DNA of 6,021 bases from positions 1 through 6,021 of the forward strand of contig JAGLMX010000041.1 of the NCBI GenBank assembly GCA_023139785.1, given 5' to 3'. Below the pieces are notes generated by a model, which was not told the origin of the DNA, did no database searches, and worked only from the letters and a program-made list of their open reading frames with translations. The position numbers and the translations under genes were made by a program. Positions 1 through 5,141 of this stretch are shown one piece after another (position 1 is the first letter of the stretch; each line of letters starts with the position of its first letter). The stretch is from Candidatus Aenigmatarchaeota archaeon (GTDB lineage: Archaea; EX4484-52; B79-G9).

Positions 1-488
1 GATGAGCCATACATTTTCCCGCCGGACTTTGACTTTATTGTTGCAAGCTCCTTTACCCGAATCTCGCTTGCATGAGCAAAATCAGCGCGCCGCTCGTCCA
101 TTACACATATCAGGACATTCATGCCCTTGTATGTGAGCGCATCCTTCAGCTTTCTGATTTCGTAATCAGCCCAGTCTTTTTCAACAGAAAATATTGTTCC
201 GGGCTCAATTGAGAGCGTGTGGTGGCCGCGCTCAAAGTCCTCGGGCGCGTCAATTATCCTGCCTGCAACGCGAAGAGAGTGCCCGTCTTCAGAATGAGTT
301 ATTTTTTCTGCAAGGACTTTTAGAAAAACCGGTTTCTTCTCACCTGATGCAGACGCCTGAAGAGTACGAAATGTCCTTGCCCCTATTGTATCCCCCTCGC
401 GCAGTATTTGCGCAAGGTTCCAGAGATCGTCAAGTGTCTCAGGCTTTATCTTTGTTTCATGGCGAAAATCCCTTTTTATGAGCTTCAT
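1..488 (-). CDS. pelA: Pelota (archaeal Dom34), N-terminal part; 3' end outside window
   Basis: Reading the minus strand from the ATG at 488-486 gives 162 residues with no stop before the window edge. The opening (MKLIKRDF), the segment PETLDDLWNLAQIL near residues 16-29, and EGDTIGARTFR at 31-41 are the pattern of the Pelota/Dom34 N-terminal domain. That Sm-like domain occupies roughly residues 1-128. From about 124 (MNVLICVMDERRADFA) the central eRF1-like domain begins. In this family Pelota binds the empty A site of stalled ribosomes with its GTPase partner aEF1A and, with ABCE1, splits the subunits (no-go and non-stop rescue). The third domain lies off the left edge. No Shine-Dalgarno site precedes the start; an AT-rich box at about 530-521 would put transcription start only around ten bases upstream. 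The gene is divergent from the secreted-protein gene at 539. Family assignment is confident. Confidence 0.93.
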   Translation of the reverse strand, partial: MKLIKRDFRHETKIKPETLDDLWNLAQILREGDTIGARTFRTLQASASGEKKPVFLKVLAEKITHSEDGHSLRVAGRIIDAPEDFERGHHTLSIEPGTIFSVEKDWADYEIRKLKDALTYKGMNVLICVMDERRADFAHASEIRVKELATIKSKSGGKMYGS

Positions 489-538
489 AAGACCACAAAT
501 AATATATAACCCCCTCCAATAATAAATAAGCGAAGACT
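489..538. promoter_or_regulatory. Divergent promoter between pelota and the secreted-protein gene
   Basis: This 50-bp gap holds two AT-rich boxes. AATATATAA at 501-509 reads rightward and lies about 34 bases (centre to ATG) from the start at 539. On the minus strand CTTATTTATT at 530-521 reads toward pelota, with its centre about 37 bases from the start at 488. Archaeal TATA boxes sit about 26 bases upstream of transcription start, so both transcripts would have leaders of only about ten bases. Neither gene has a good Shine-Dalgarno motif at normal spacing; GGAGGGG on the minus strand (517-511) is 22 bases from the pelota ATG, too far. Box choice is an inference from spacing. Confidence 0.55.
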
Positions 539-1687
539 ATGGAAAATTTTGTTAAGGTCATGACTGCAGGGCTCGCAGTATTTGCAGTGCTCCTGTTCAT
601 TGGATGGAGCGGTCCGCTGGATTCGTCAGACGGGTCTACAGGACTCAACACAACGCTTCTCTCTGTTGAAAAAATAGGCACTGTTGGTTTTGCGAAGGCG
701 ACTCCAAGAGAAATCATGATAGGAAATGTAAATGTCGGCAATCTTCCGGGAGAAGACCTTGAATTTGAGGCAGAAACGGTACTGATAAAAAACGGGCTGT
801 TCTCAAAGAATTCCCAGGGAATCTCGTTCAATGGCGAGCGGGCGCAAAAAGCCACTCTTTCGTTTCGTGTTGATAACTCAAATGAATACGGGCGCCTTGT
901 AATAAAGCATGGAGAGCTCCTCATCTACAATGATGTGGCAGATACTAAAGAATATTCACTCGAAATATATGATTTGAATGATACAAATGCACTGGATATT
1001 TCTGCAACCAGCTCAGGCATAAAATTCTGGGCACCGACAACATATGTGCTGTCTGACATCAAACTAACTGTTGACCGCTATGCGGACAGAGACCATGTAG
1101 TTCCGTTTCAGGTATATTCTTATGAATCATCTGGCTGGAGTATCGGGCGCATTTCCTTTGTTCTCGAAAGCAAGGCTGGTTCTGAGAATCTTTCTATAGA
1201 AGTCAATGGAAAGCCTGTGTACTCTGACTCACCTGCGCCTGATGTGCCGACACAGATAGACTTCTCGCGCCATGAAACGCGCGTTTCACCAGGTGAAAAC
1301 CTTTTATCATTCAAGACCGGGCGGGATTCTGCATACATCATGGAAAGCACAAGGCTCACAATTTTCTACTACGGCACCGGAGAGGCAATTTACAGAATAC
1401 AACCTTTTGAATTAAGCGAGTTTTGGAAATCGTATCTCATGAAGGAAAATGTCACTGGTGTTGTGAATTTCTATGTTCGAAGCGTACCGCTTGATAGCGG
1501 ACTTGATGTTGTGCTCAACAACCAGACACATACCTTTGAGACCCTTTCGGCAAACACATGGTATAACATAACGTTTAGTGAAGAAGACCTGTCAGAGGAT
1601 ACAAAGAACTTTGTTAAATTCTACACACATGGAAACTACGACCTTGGAGAACTAAATGTGCTTATAACATCCCCCATTCAGGACTAA
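539..1687 (+). CDS. Membrane-anchored extracytoplasmic beta-sandwich protein, likely three repeats (hypothetical)
   Basis: A 382-residue protein of no named family that I recognise. Residues 8-23 form a hydrophobic helix after a short lysine-containing N terminus, so it is a single-pass anchor or uncleaved signal. The rest is polar, strand-rich and lacks further membrane segments. I see three similar modules, near residues 103-181, 202-278 and 305-377. Each runs from an alternating strand (ATLSFRV, GRISFVLES, GVVNFYVRS) through a strand ending in a turn (VIKHGELLIY, SIEVNGKPVYS, DVVLNNQTHTF), then an N-x-L/V-x-F/I-type strand and a closing strand (DIKLTV, TRLTIFY, ELNVLI). Six N-glycosylation sequons (N37, N147, N217, N304, N328, N343), mostly outside, fit an archaeal surface protein. 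A role in adhesion, the envelope or pilus-like structures is only a guess. The ATG at 539 sits next to a TATA-like box with no Shine-Dalgarno, as for a near-leaderless message. It converges on the gene ending at 1760. Confidence 0.8.
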   Translation: MENFVKVMTAGLAVFAVLLFIGWSGPLDSSDGSTGLNTTLLSVEKIGTVGFAKATPREIMIGNVNVGNLPGEDLEFEAETVLIKNGLFSKNSQGISFNGERAQKATLSFRVDNSNEYGRLVIKHGELLIYNDVADTKEYSLEIYDLNDTNALDISATSSGIKFWAPTTYVLSDIKLTVDRYADRDHVVPFQVYSYESSGWSIGRISFVLESKAGSENLSIEVNGKPVYSDSPAPDVPTQIDFSRHETRVSPGENLLSFKTGRDSAYIMESTRLTIFYYGTGEAIYRIQPFELSEFWKSYLMKENVTGVVNFYVRSVPLDSGLDVVLNNQTHTFETLSANTWYNITFSEEDLSEDTKNFVKFYTHGNYDLGELNVLITSPIQD

Positions 1688-1759
1688 GCCGTTCGCACAG
1701 GTTTTCCTATTAAGGCGACCCGTTATCATAAAAAGGGTGCATAGTTTAATGAGTGTATC

Positions 1760-2089
1760 TTAGATAATCTGAAGCACCCACGGAAGCAACGCATTTGTAA
1801 ATACCGTTGCAACGAGTGCTGTAACAATTGCATGCCAAAGCAACACTTCTGAAGAGGTTATCTTTATGAGTGCCGTCCAGGTAATAAAAGAATTCATCAT
1901 AAACTGAAGATCAACAGGCATGCTTTTTATCAATGGGTATATTATAAGCATTATAGTCGAAACCATAATTATTTTTATGAAATGTATGTAGTCGCCCTCA
2001 TGAAACATATTTAACACAAGCACAACCAGAAATGTTGTAAAAATAAATGAAAGCAAGTGCGTAATAATAGATACAGACATAAGAGACAT
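1760..2089 (-). CDS. Small integral membrane protein, 3-4 TM helices (hypothetical)
   Basis: A 109-residue, very hydrophobic protein that I do not recognise. Helices are likely at about 6-29, 36-55 and 82-106, with a weaker amphipathic or membrane stretch at 60-77. The short loop after helix 1 carries HEGD (30-33), and a polar stretch (KITSSE) precedes the last helix. It has no cysteines or obvious catalytic motif, so a transporter, holin-like or structural role cannot be told apart. A TATA-like box at about 2115-2101 would place transcription start at 2083-2078. The in-frame ATG for Met4 (2080-2078) could therefore be the true leaderless start, giving 106 residues; the ATG at 2089 may lie upstream of the transcript. 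It is divergent from the 138-residue gene and convergent with the secreted-protein gene. Confidence 0.7.
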   Translation of the reverse strand: MSLMSVSIITHLLSFIFTTFLVVLVLNMFHEGDYIHFIKIIMVSTIMLIIYPLIKSMPVDLQFMMNSFITWTALIKITSSEVLLWHAIVTALVATVFTNALLPWVLQII

Positions 2090-2149
2090 TTACTGCAAAG
2101 GTATATATATTTTTGATACAATCTGCATATGTTAGGGAGCGTGTTTTAA
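2090..2149. promoter_or_regulatory. Divergent promoter with one central TATA-like box
   Basis: TATATATAT at 2102-2110 is nearly self-complementary, so TBP could bind in either orientation. Rightward, start of transcription would fall near 2132, leaving a leader of about 18 bases that holds a Shine-Dalgarno-like AGGGAG (2134-2139) ten bases before the ATG at 2150. Leftward, extended by a run of A on the minus strand (2115-2111), it predicts a start near 2080, within the annotated 5' end of the membrane-protein gene. One box may thus serve a leadered gene on one side and a leaderless one on the other. Positions are estimated from the usual archaeal TATA spacing. Confidence 0.55.
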
Positions 2150-2566
2150 ATGTCAATAATTGCTTTAAATTACAGAAAAATTTCCGCTGAAAAACAGGGT
2201 GTTTTAACGAATGTGAGTATCAACACAACACCAAAAATAATAAATGCAAAAAAGACAAAGCTTTCGGGGCTTGGCGCGGATGTTGATATTCTGACAGTTG
2301 ATTTTGAATTCTCAAGTGCTTTTGAGCCAAAAGCAGGCGGGATAACTATTGAGGGCAGCCTTGTATGCCGAATTGAAGATCCTGAAGGCGCTGCAAAGAT
2401 GTGGGAAAAAGAAAAGAAGCTTCCGGAAGCAGTGCATATTGAAGTTGTGAACTATATTTTTTCAAAGGTGGGTATCTTGGCTCTGCAGTTATCAGATATA
2501 ATGCAGATGCCGCCGGTAATCGGAATGCCTCGAATAAATGAGCCTGTAAAAGACAAGAAATCATGA
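2150..2566 (+). CDS. Conserved soluble 138-residue protein, possibly SecB-like fold (hypothetical)
   Basis: A soluble protein without signal peptide, membrane segment or cysteine pair; its only cysteine is near residue 78. Residues 1-80 alternate short strands (ISAEKQGV, NVSINTTPKI, DILTVDFEFSSAF, GGITIEGSLVCRI). A charged linker (MWEKEKKLPE) leads to a helix at about 93-117 and a proline-rich end (MPPVIGMPRI). The order beta-sheet, long helix, then a PP-containing tail recalls SecB-type chaperones, and I associate similar proteins with DPANN archaea. That comparison is from memory and weak, so I leave the function unknown. The ATG at 2150 is supported by AGGGAG at 2134-2139. The gene is single and ends at a hairpin in the convergent gap. 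It could alternatively be an unrelated ligand-binding fold. Confidence 0.8.
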   Translation: MSIIALNYRKISAEKQGVLTNVSINTTPKIINAKKTKLSGLGADVDILTVDFEFSSAFEPKAGGITIEGSLVCRIEDPEGAAKMWEKEKKLPEAVHIEVVNYIFSKVGILALQLSDIMQMPPVIGMPRINEPVKDKKS

Positions 2567-2591
2567 AACCCTATCTTTCAAGGCAGGGTTT
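2566..2591. terminator. Stem-loop at the end of the 138-residue gene
   Basis: A 7-bp perfect inverted repeat, AAACCCT at 2566-2572 and AGGGTTT at 2585-2591, encloses a 12-base loop. The first base is the last base of the stop codon. No long T run follows directly, so intrinsic termination on the plus strand is not certain. The stem could also protect the message 3' end. Confidence 0.4.
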
Positions 2592-2610
2592 GATTGGTTC
2601 GGTTTCAAGC

Positions 2611-2629
2611 TTTTGAGTATGACTCAAAA
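2611..2629. terminator. Perfect 8-bp hairpin between convergent genes
   Basis: TTTTGAGT at 2611-2618 and ACTCAAAA at 2622-2629 are exact inverted repeats with a 3-base loop (ATG). The stem folds equally on both strands and ends in T-rich or A-rich flanks either way. It sits between the end of the plus-strand gene (2566) and the end of the minus-strand gene (2682). A bidirectional terminator or transcript-end protection is the simplest reading. A protein-binding palindrome is the alternative. Confidence 0.45.
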
Positions 2630-2643
2630 TCACATTCATCCGC

Positions 2644-2655
2644 GCACGAAAGTGC
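2644..2655 (+). other. Mini-hairpin with GAAA tetraloop
   Basis: GCAC (2644-2647), GAAA (2648-2651) and GTGC (2652-2655) make a 4-bp stem closed by a GNRA-class tetraloop when read on the plus strand. GNRA loops are favoured in structured RNA, but a 12-base element of this kind also arises by chance. It is the third hairpin in the same gap. Confidence 0.3.
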
Positions 2656-2681
2656 TTGGTTTTCTGTGACTTCAAAATAAT

Positions 2682-3620
2682 TTACTTAACAACGGTTTTC
2701 TTTACATTTGCATGTTTCGCAATGCATATCTTATTGGTTCTTCCGCGCCGGGTTCTCTTGATTATTCCGCGCGCTTCAAGATCGGTGACAATGCGGCTGA
2801 CCTTGGCTTTTGAAAAATCTGTTGCCTTTACAATATCTCTTTGCAAGCATTCTTTTCCGCGCTGTGTTATTGCGTCCACAACATTTTTCTCATCCGGCTT
2901 AAGAACTGAAAGCACAGTTCTCACGTGTGATGATGTGCGAAAGCGAAAGAAAATAAGAAGCCCGAAAAGCACAAATATTATTACAACCAGAGCGGAATTA
3001 TAATTGAATGCAGAATGTGTGATTGGCTCATAATCTGCAGTAAATGTATATGTTTTTCCAAGCTCCGGCTTTTCTACATCCCATGCAATTGTGGTACGGC
3101 GCCCTGTGCTTCCAAGGCTCCATCCAAACGGAAATATTGGATCAAAGCCTGTGTCACTTACAATTCCTGTTGCTTCGGGCAGAATCAACAGGACATGAAG
3201 CTTGTCTATCGGGTCGCTTATCATATAGTTGTATGAAAGAATGTGCGTCATTGCACTCGGTGACGAAAGCTGGTATGCTTCAAACGTCAAATCAACAGAA
3301 TAATTTTTAAGATCCTCACTGTTTGGAGTACAAAGAATTACAGTTCCGTAAGTCTCTGCAGAAAAAGAGCATGAAAGCGGCCCGAATTCATCTGTTGCAT
3401 AAACATTTCCTATTCTTGCAAGGGCAATATAACTTATTTTACTTGTTGTTAAATCAGCATAGTCTATTGCCACCGCCACCCGGGAAACATCATTTGTGCC
3501 CACATCGACGGTTATGTCTTGCGAACTTACCTGTGTGGCAAACGCAGGCAACATCATTGCAAAAAACGCTGTCAAAAAAGTAACTGCCACAAAAGATAAT
3601 CCGCGAGGTTTATGAGGCAT
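2682..3620 (-). CDS. Membrane-anchored winged-helix transcriptional regulator with extracytoplasmic domain (COG2512 type)
   Basis: This 312-residue protein has four parts in order. Residues 1-29 form a signal peptide with a likely cleavage after AFA. Residues 30-205 form a strand-rich ectodomain with two cysteines (C84, C97) that could form a disulfide. A single TM helix at about 209-226 is followed by arginines, which puts the C terminus in the cytoplasm. Residues 236-301 form a MarR/ArsR-like winged helix: VLKPDEKNVVDAI, QRDIVKATDFSKAKVSRIVTDLEARG with the recognition helix at about 270-285, and a basic wing (IIKRTRRGRTNKICI). This matches the archaeal COG2512 architecture, a one-component regulator that could pass an outside signal straight to DNA. 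Its ligand and targets are unknown. A lysine-rich tail ends the protein. GGAG lies six bases before the ATG, inside the upstream 147-residue gene, so the two are one operon. Confidence 0.85.
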   Translation of the reverse strand: MPHKPRGLSFVAVTFLTAFFAMMLPAFATQVSSQDITVDVGTNDVSRVAVAIDYADLTTSKISYIALARIGNVYATDEFGPLSCSFSAETYGTVILCTPNSEDLKNYSVDLTFEAYQLSSPSAMTHILSYNYMISDPIDKLHVLLILPEATGIVSDTGFDPIFPFGWSLGSTGRRTTIAWDVEKPELGKTYTFTADYEPITHSAFNYNSALVVIIFVLFGLLIFFRFRTSSHVRTVLSVLKPDEKNVVDAITQRGKECLQRDIVKATDFSKAKVSRIVTDLEARGIIKRTRRGRTNKICIAKHANVKKTVVK

Positions 3621-3621
3621 A

Positions 3622-4065
3622 CTAGTCTCCTTTAATCACCATTCCGCCAAGCCCTGCAGATGTGAACTTATGCATCATGTCAGAAACTGTAGCAAGGGCA
3701 TTTTGCGCCTCGCGCATTGTTATGGTGATTTTTTCAGGAGCAAGTATCTCGATTGCGGTGGGAGCATAATTTATTGTAATGTTTGTGAGAATTTCATATG
3801 ACTGAAATAGTACAACGATTTCTGTGACTTTCGCAAAAAGGGTTTGTATTCCTTTATCTGCAAACTGTTTTGGTGCCTCAACTTCTTTTACTTCGGACTC
3901 TGAAATGTCTGCAATGTACAAGTCCTTCTCGGCTTTCATCTTCTTGATATGCTCTGTAAGTGACTTGTCTGCAACTTCCTTTCCGGTTGCCTGCACCTCG
4001 AAAAGCATCCATGCCTTTATCCATCCTTTATTCAAAAGCTCTTTTTCTTTTTCTTTGTCTGCCAT
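3622..4065 (-). CDS. Conserved 147-residue cytoplasmic protein (hypothetical)
   Basis: A soluble, charged protein with no membrane segment or signal. The sequence begins with a lysine/glutamate-rich stretch, then a strand (GWIKAWMLFEVQATG, 14-28) and a helix (KSLTEHIKKMKAEK, 34-47). After a short strand and an acidic segment (DISESEVKEVEAP) come two strands (FAKVTEIVVLFQSYEILTNITINY, in two halves at about 77-87 and 90-100), a PTAIEILAPEKITIT segment (102-116) and a C-terminal helix (REAQNALATVSDMMHKF, 118-134). The alternation suggests a ferredoxin-like or ACT-like alpha/beta fold. I think homologues are common in DPANN archaea, with no known function. Being the first gene of the operon with the membrane regulator one base downstream, it might bind a ligand for it or modulate it; that is inference only. 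The start is preceded by AT-rich DNA, with a TATA-like GTTTAAAT at 4103-4096 giving a leader of about eight bases. Confidence 0.8.
   Translation of the reverse strand: MADKEKEKELLNKGWIKAWMLFEVQATGKEVADKSLTEHIKKMKAEKDLYIADISESEVKEVEAPKQFADKGIQTLFAKVTEIVVLFQSYEILTNITINYAPTAIEILAPEKITITMREAQNALATVSDMMHKFTSAGLGGMVIKGD
3627..3630 (-). promoter_or_regulatory. Ribosome binding site of the membrane regulator
   Basis: On the minus strand AAAGGAG ends at 3627, six bases before the ATG at 3620-3618. It lies in the last codons of the 147-residue gene, whose TAG (3624-3622) sits between it and the start. This supports the chosen start and translational coupling between the two genes. It stands out because most other starts in the window lack such a site. 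Confidence 0.75.
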
Positions 4066-4073
4066 ACAAAAAC

Positions 4074-4132
4074 CAAAATATTTTTTTCTGGAACGATTTA
4101 AACAAAAATATTTCTTTTTGAAACAATTAAAC
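4074..4132. repeat. Imperfect tandem direct repeat upstream of the 147-residue gene
   Basis: Two 30-base copies, 4074-4103 and 4103-4132, share one boundary base. Both start with CAAAA, contain an AATATTT or ATATTTT core and end with TTAAAC. Without gaps I count 21 matches in 30, and more if a single gap is allowed. The repeat covers the promoter region of the 147-residue gene and regulator operon. It could be a duplicated TBP/TFB or regulator-binding site, although low sequence complexity inflates the match. Confidence 0.5.
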
Positions 4133-4208
4133 TCTAATTTTTGTTTTTATATTCCGCAAATTCCTATACTCTATTATGTGCAAAAAACTATTTAATATCT
4201 TTCTGTTG

Positions 4209-4229
4209 TGCTTTGATTTTCTCAAAGCA
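4209..4229 (-). terminator. Hairpin overlapping the stop codon of the radical SAM gene
   Basis: On the minus strand TGCTTTGA (4229-4222) pairs with TCAAAGCA (4216-4209) across a GAAAA loop, an 8-bp perfect stem. The TGA stop codon (4224-4222) forms the last bases of the first arm. A run of six T follows at 4187-4182, about 22 bases further on. This is a plausible 3'-end or termination signal separating this gene from the downstream 147-residue gene and regulator operon. Confidence 0.5.
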
Positions 4230-5100
4230 ACTGCATCTCGCTCTCATCAACATTTCCAAAGTGAATGTGTTTGATGCCGTGTTCCTTTGCGATATTCCGT
4301 GCAAGGGCTAAGGTCTCAAGAGGTGTCGGGGGTGCGTTCATCAAATAGACTGGAAAATACCGTGAAAAATGAATCGGGATATTTTTGTCTATTCCTGCAA
4401 GCCACGCGCACAGCATGTGAAAATCTTCTTTGGAATCATTTTCTTTTGGAATCACAAGGTTTGTAACTTCAACATGAATTCCGAGCTTGTGCATAAGCTC
4501 AACGGTTTCACGGGGCGGCTTTTCTGACGGGGCTTTGCAATGCATTTGGTAAAAATCGCTTTTCATTGACTTGACATCCACGTTTGCGGCATCTATAAAG
4601 GGCGCAAGCTTTTTGAGCGGCTCCGGGTTTATGTAGCCATTTGTGACAAGCACATTGTAGAGCCCTTCCTGCTTTGCAAGCTTTGCTGTGTCAAGTACAA
4701 ACTCGTAGAATACTGTGGGCTCTGTATATGTGTAGGAAACTCCATTAGAATGTTTTTTTGCAAGAGCTACTATCTGCTTTGGAGTTATTTTTTCACCATC
4801 AATTTTTTTTGGCTGTGAAACATCAAAATTCTGGCAGAAAGTGCAATGAAAATTGCAGCCAACTGTTGCAATGGAAAGTGTCTTTGAGCCGGGGTGAAAA
4901 TGAAGAAGCGGCTTTTTCTCTATGGGGTCTACAGCCATGGAAACAATCCTGCCGTAGGCTTCTGAGAAAAGGGTTCCTCCTGTATTACGCCGCACCCCGC
5001 AGTTGCCAACATATCCCTCGGCAATTATGCAGTTCCTGGGGCAAAGAACACACTGCACTTGTTTATTCTTGAGTTTTTTGTAGAACATCGCCTCTTTCAT
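4222..5100 (-). CDS. amrS: AmmeMemoRadiSam-type radical SAM enzyme (COG1180 / PFL-activase-like), short C terminus
   Basis: This 292-residue enzyme has an N-terminal cysteine cluster, C17-x2-C20-x3-C24 plus C34 in GNCGVR, typical of the AmmeMemoRadiSam branch of the pyruvate-formate-lyase-activase-like proteins. The radical SAM [4Fe-4S] motif is C82-N-F-H-C86-T-F-C89. Other family landmarks are YTYTEPT (123-129), VTNGY (152-156), ANVDVKS (172-178) and IHFSRYFPVY (243-252). These enzymes cleave S-adenosylmethionine to a 5'-deoxyadenosyl radical; the substrate of this branch is not established. Its usual partners, an AMMECR1-domain protein and a Memo-like protein, are not in the window. Oddly, the protein ends soon after FGNVDESE, where I expect VGNVPG-like residues and a further tail of about 30-40 residues with a CPxCG motif. 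No such motif appears in any minus-strand frame just past the stop, so this is not a simple frameshift. The start at 5100 fits a leaderless message. Confidence 0.88.
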   Translation of the reverse strand: MKEAMFYKKLKNKQVQCVLCPRNCIIAEGYVGNCGVRRNTGGTLFSEAYGRIVSMAVDPIEKKPLLHFHPGSKTLSIATVGCNFHCTFCQNFDVSQPKKIDGEKITPKQIVALAKKHSNGVSYTYTEPTVFYEFVLDTAKLAKQEGLYNVLVTNGYINPEPLKKLAPFIDAANVDVKSMKSDFYQMHCKAPSEKPPRETVELMHKLGIHVEVTNLVIPKENDSKEDFHMLCAWLAGIDKNIPIHFSRYFPVYLMNAPPTPLETLALARNIAKEHGIKHIHFGNVDESEMQLL

Positions 5101-5141
5101 GGTTGTATTACGTGTGTTAAAAATTTAAGGAAGAAAATGCA
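5101..5141. promoter_or_regulatory. Divergent promoter between the radical SAM gene and the NAD kinase operon
   Basis: A near-palindromic AT box, TTAAAAATTTAA at 5117-5128, is the only TATA candidate in this 41-bp gap. From its centre, 26 bases leftward falls near 5096, at the radical SAM start, so that message would be leaderless. Rightward, 26 bases falls near 5149, beyond the ATG at 5142 and next to the in-frame ATG at 5151. A weak GGAAG (5129-5133) lies eight bases before the ATG at 5142 and argues for the longer form. Start choice for the NAD kinase is therefore open. Confidence 0.55.

Noticed and set aside
457..924. 155-residue minus-strand reading frame over the secreted-protein gene.
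   Set aside because: It is antisense to a coherent gene with anchor and repeats, overlaps the pelota start, and shows no domain pattern.
1688..1759. Possible terminator stem ACCC (1718-1721) / GGGT (1735-1738) and a small palindrome CCTATTAAGG in the convergent gap.
   Set aside because: The stems are only 3-4 bp and no clear T run follows, so chance explains them.
2611..2629. tRNA-like anticodon arm: on the minus strand the palindrome can be drawn as a 6-bp stem with loop GTCATAC, giving a CAT anticodon after T33.
   Set aside because: No D-arm, T-loop or acceptor stem can be fitted on either side. The full 8-bp pairing with a 3-base loop is a better fold.
2566..2681. C/D-box or H/ACA guide RNA in the hairpin-rich gap.
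   Set aside because: I could not find a proper C (RTGATGA) and D (CTGA) pair, or a kink-turn plus ACA end, on either strand.
2656..3583. Plus-strand reading frames opposite the membrane regulator, some hydrophobic.
   Set aside because: The minus-strand frame is long, with a signal peptide, TM helix and winged helix; the plus-strand frames are its shadows.
3824..4195. 123-residue plus-strand frame with an apparent internal peptide repeat (KYFFLERF / KYFFLKQL).
   Set aside because: The repeat is the translated promoter duplication, and the rest is antisense to the 147-residue gene.
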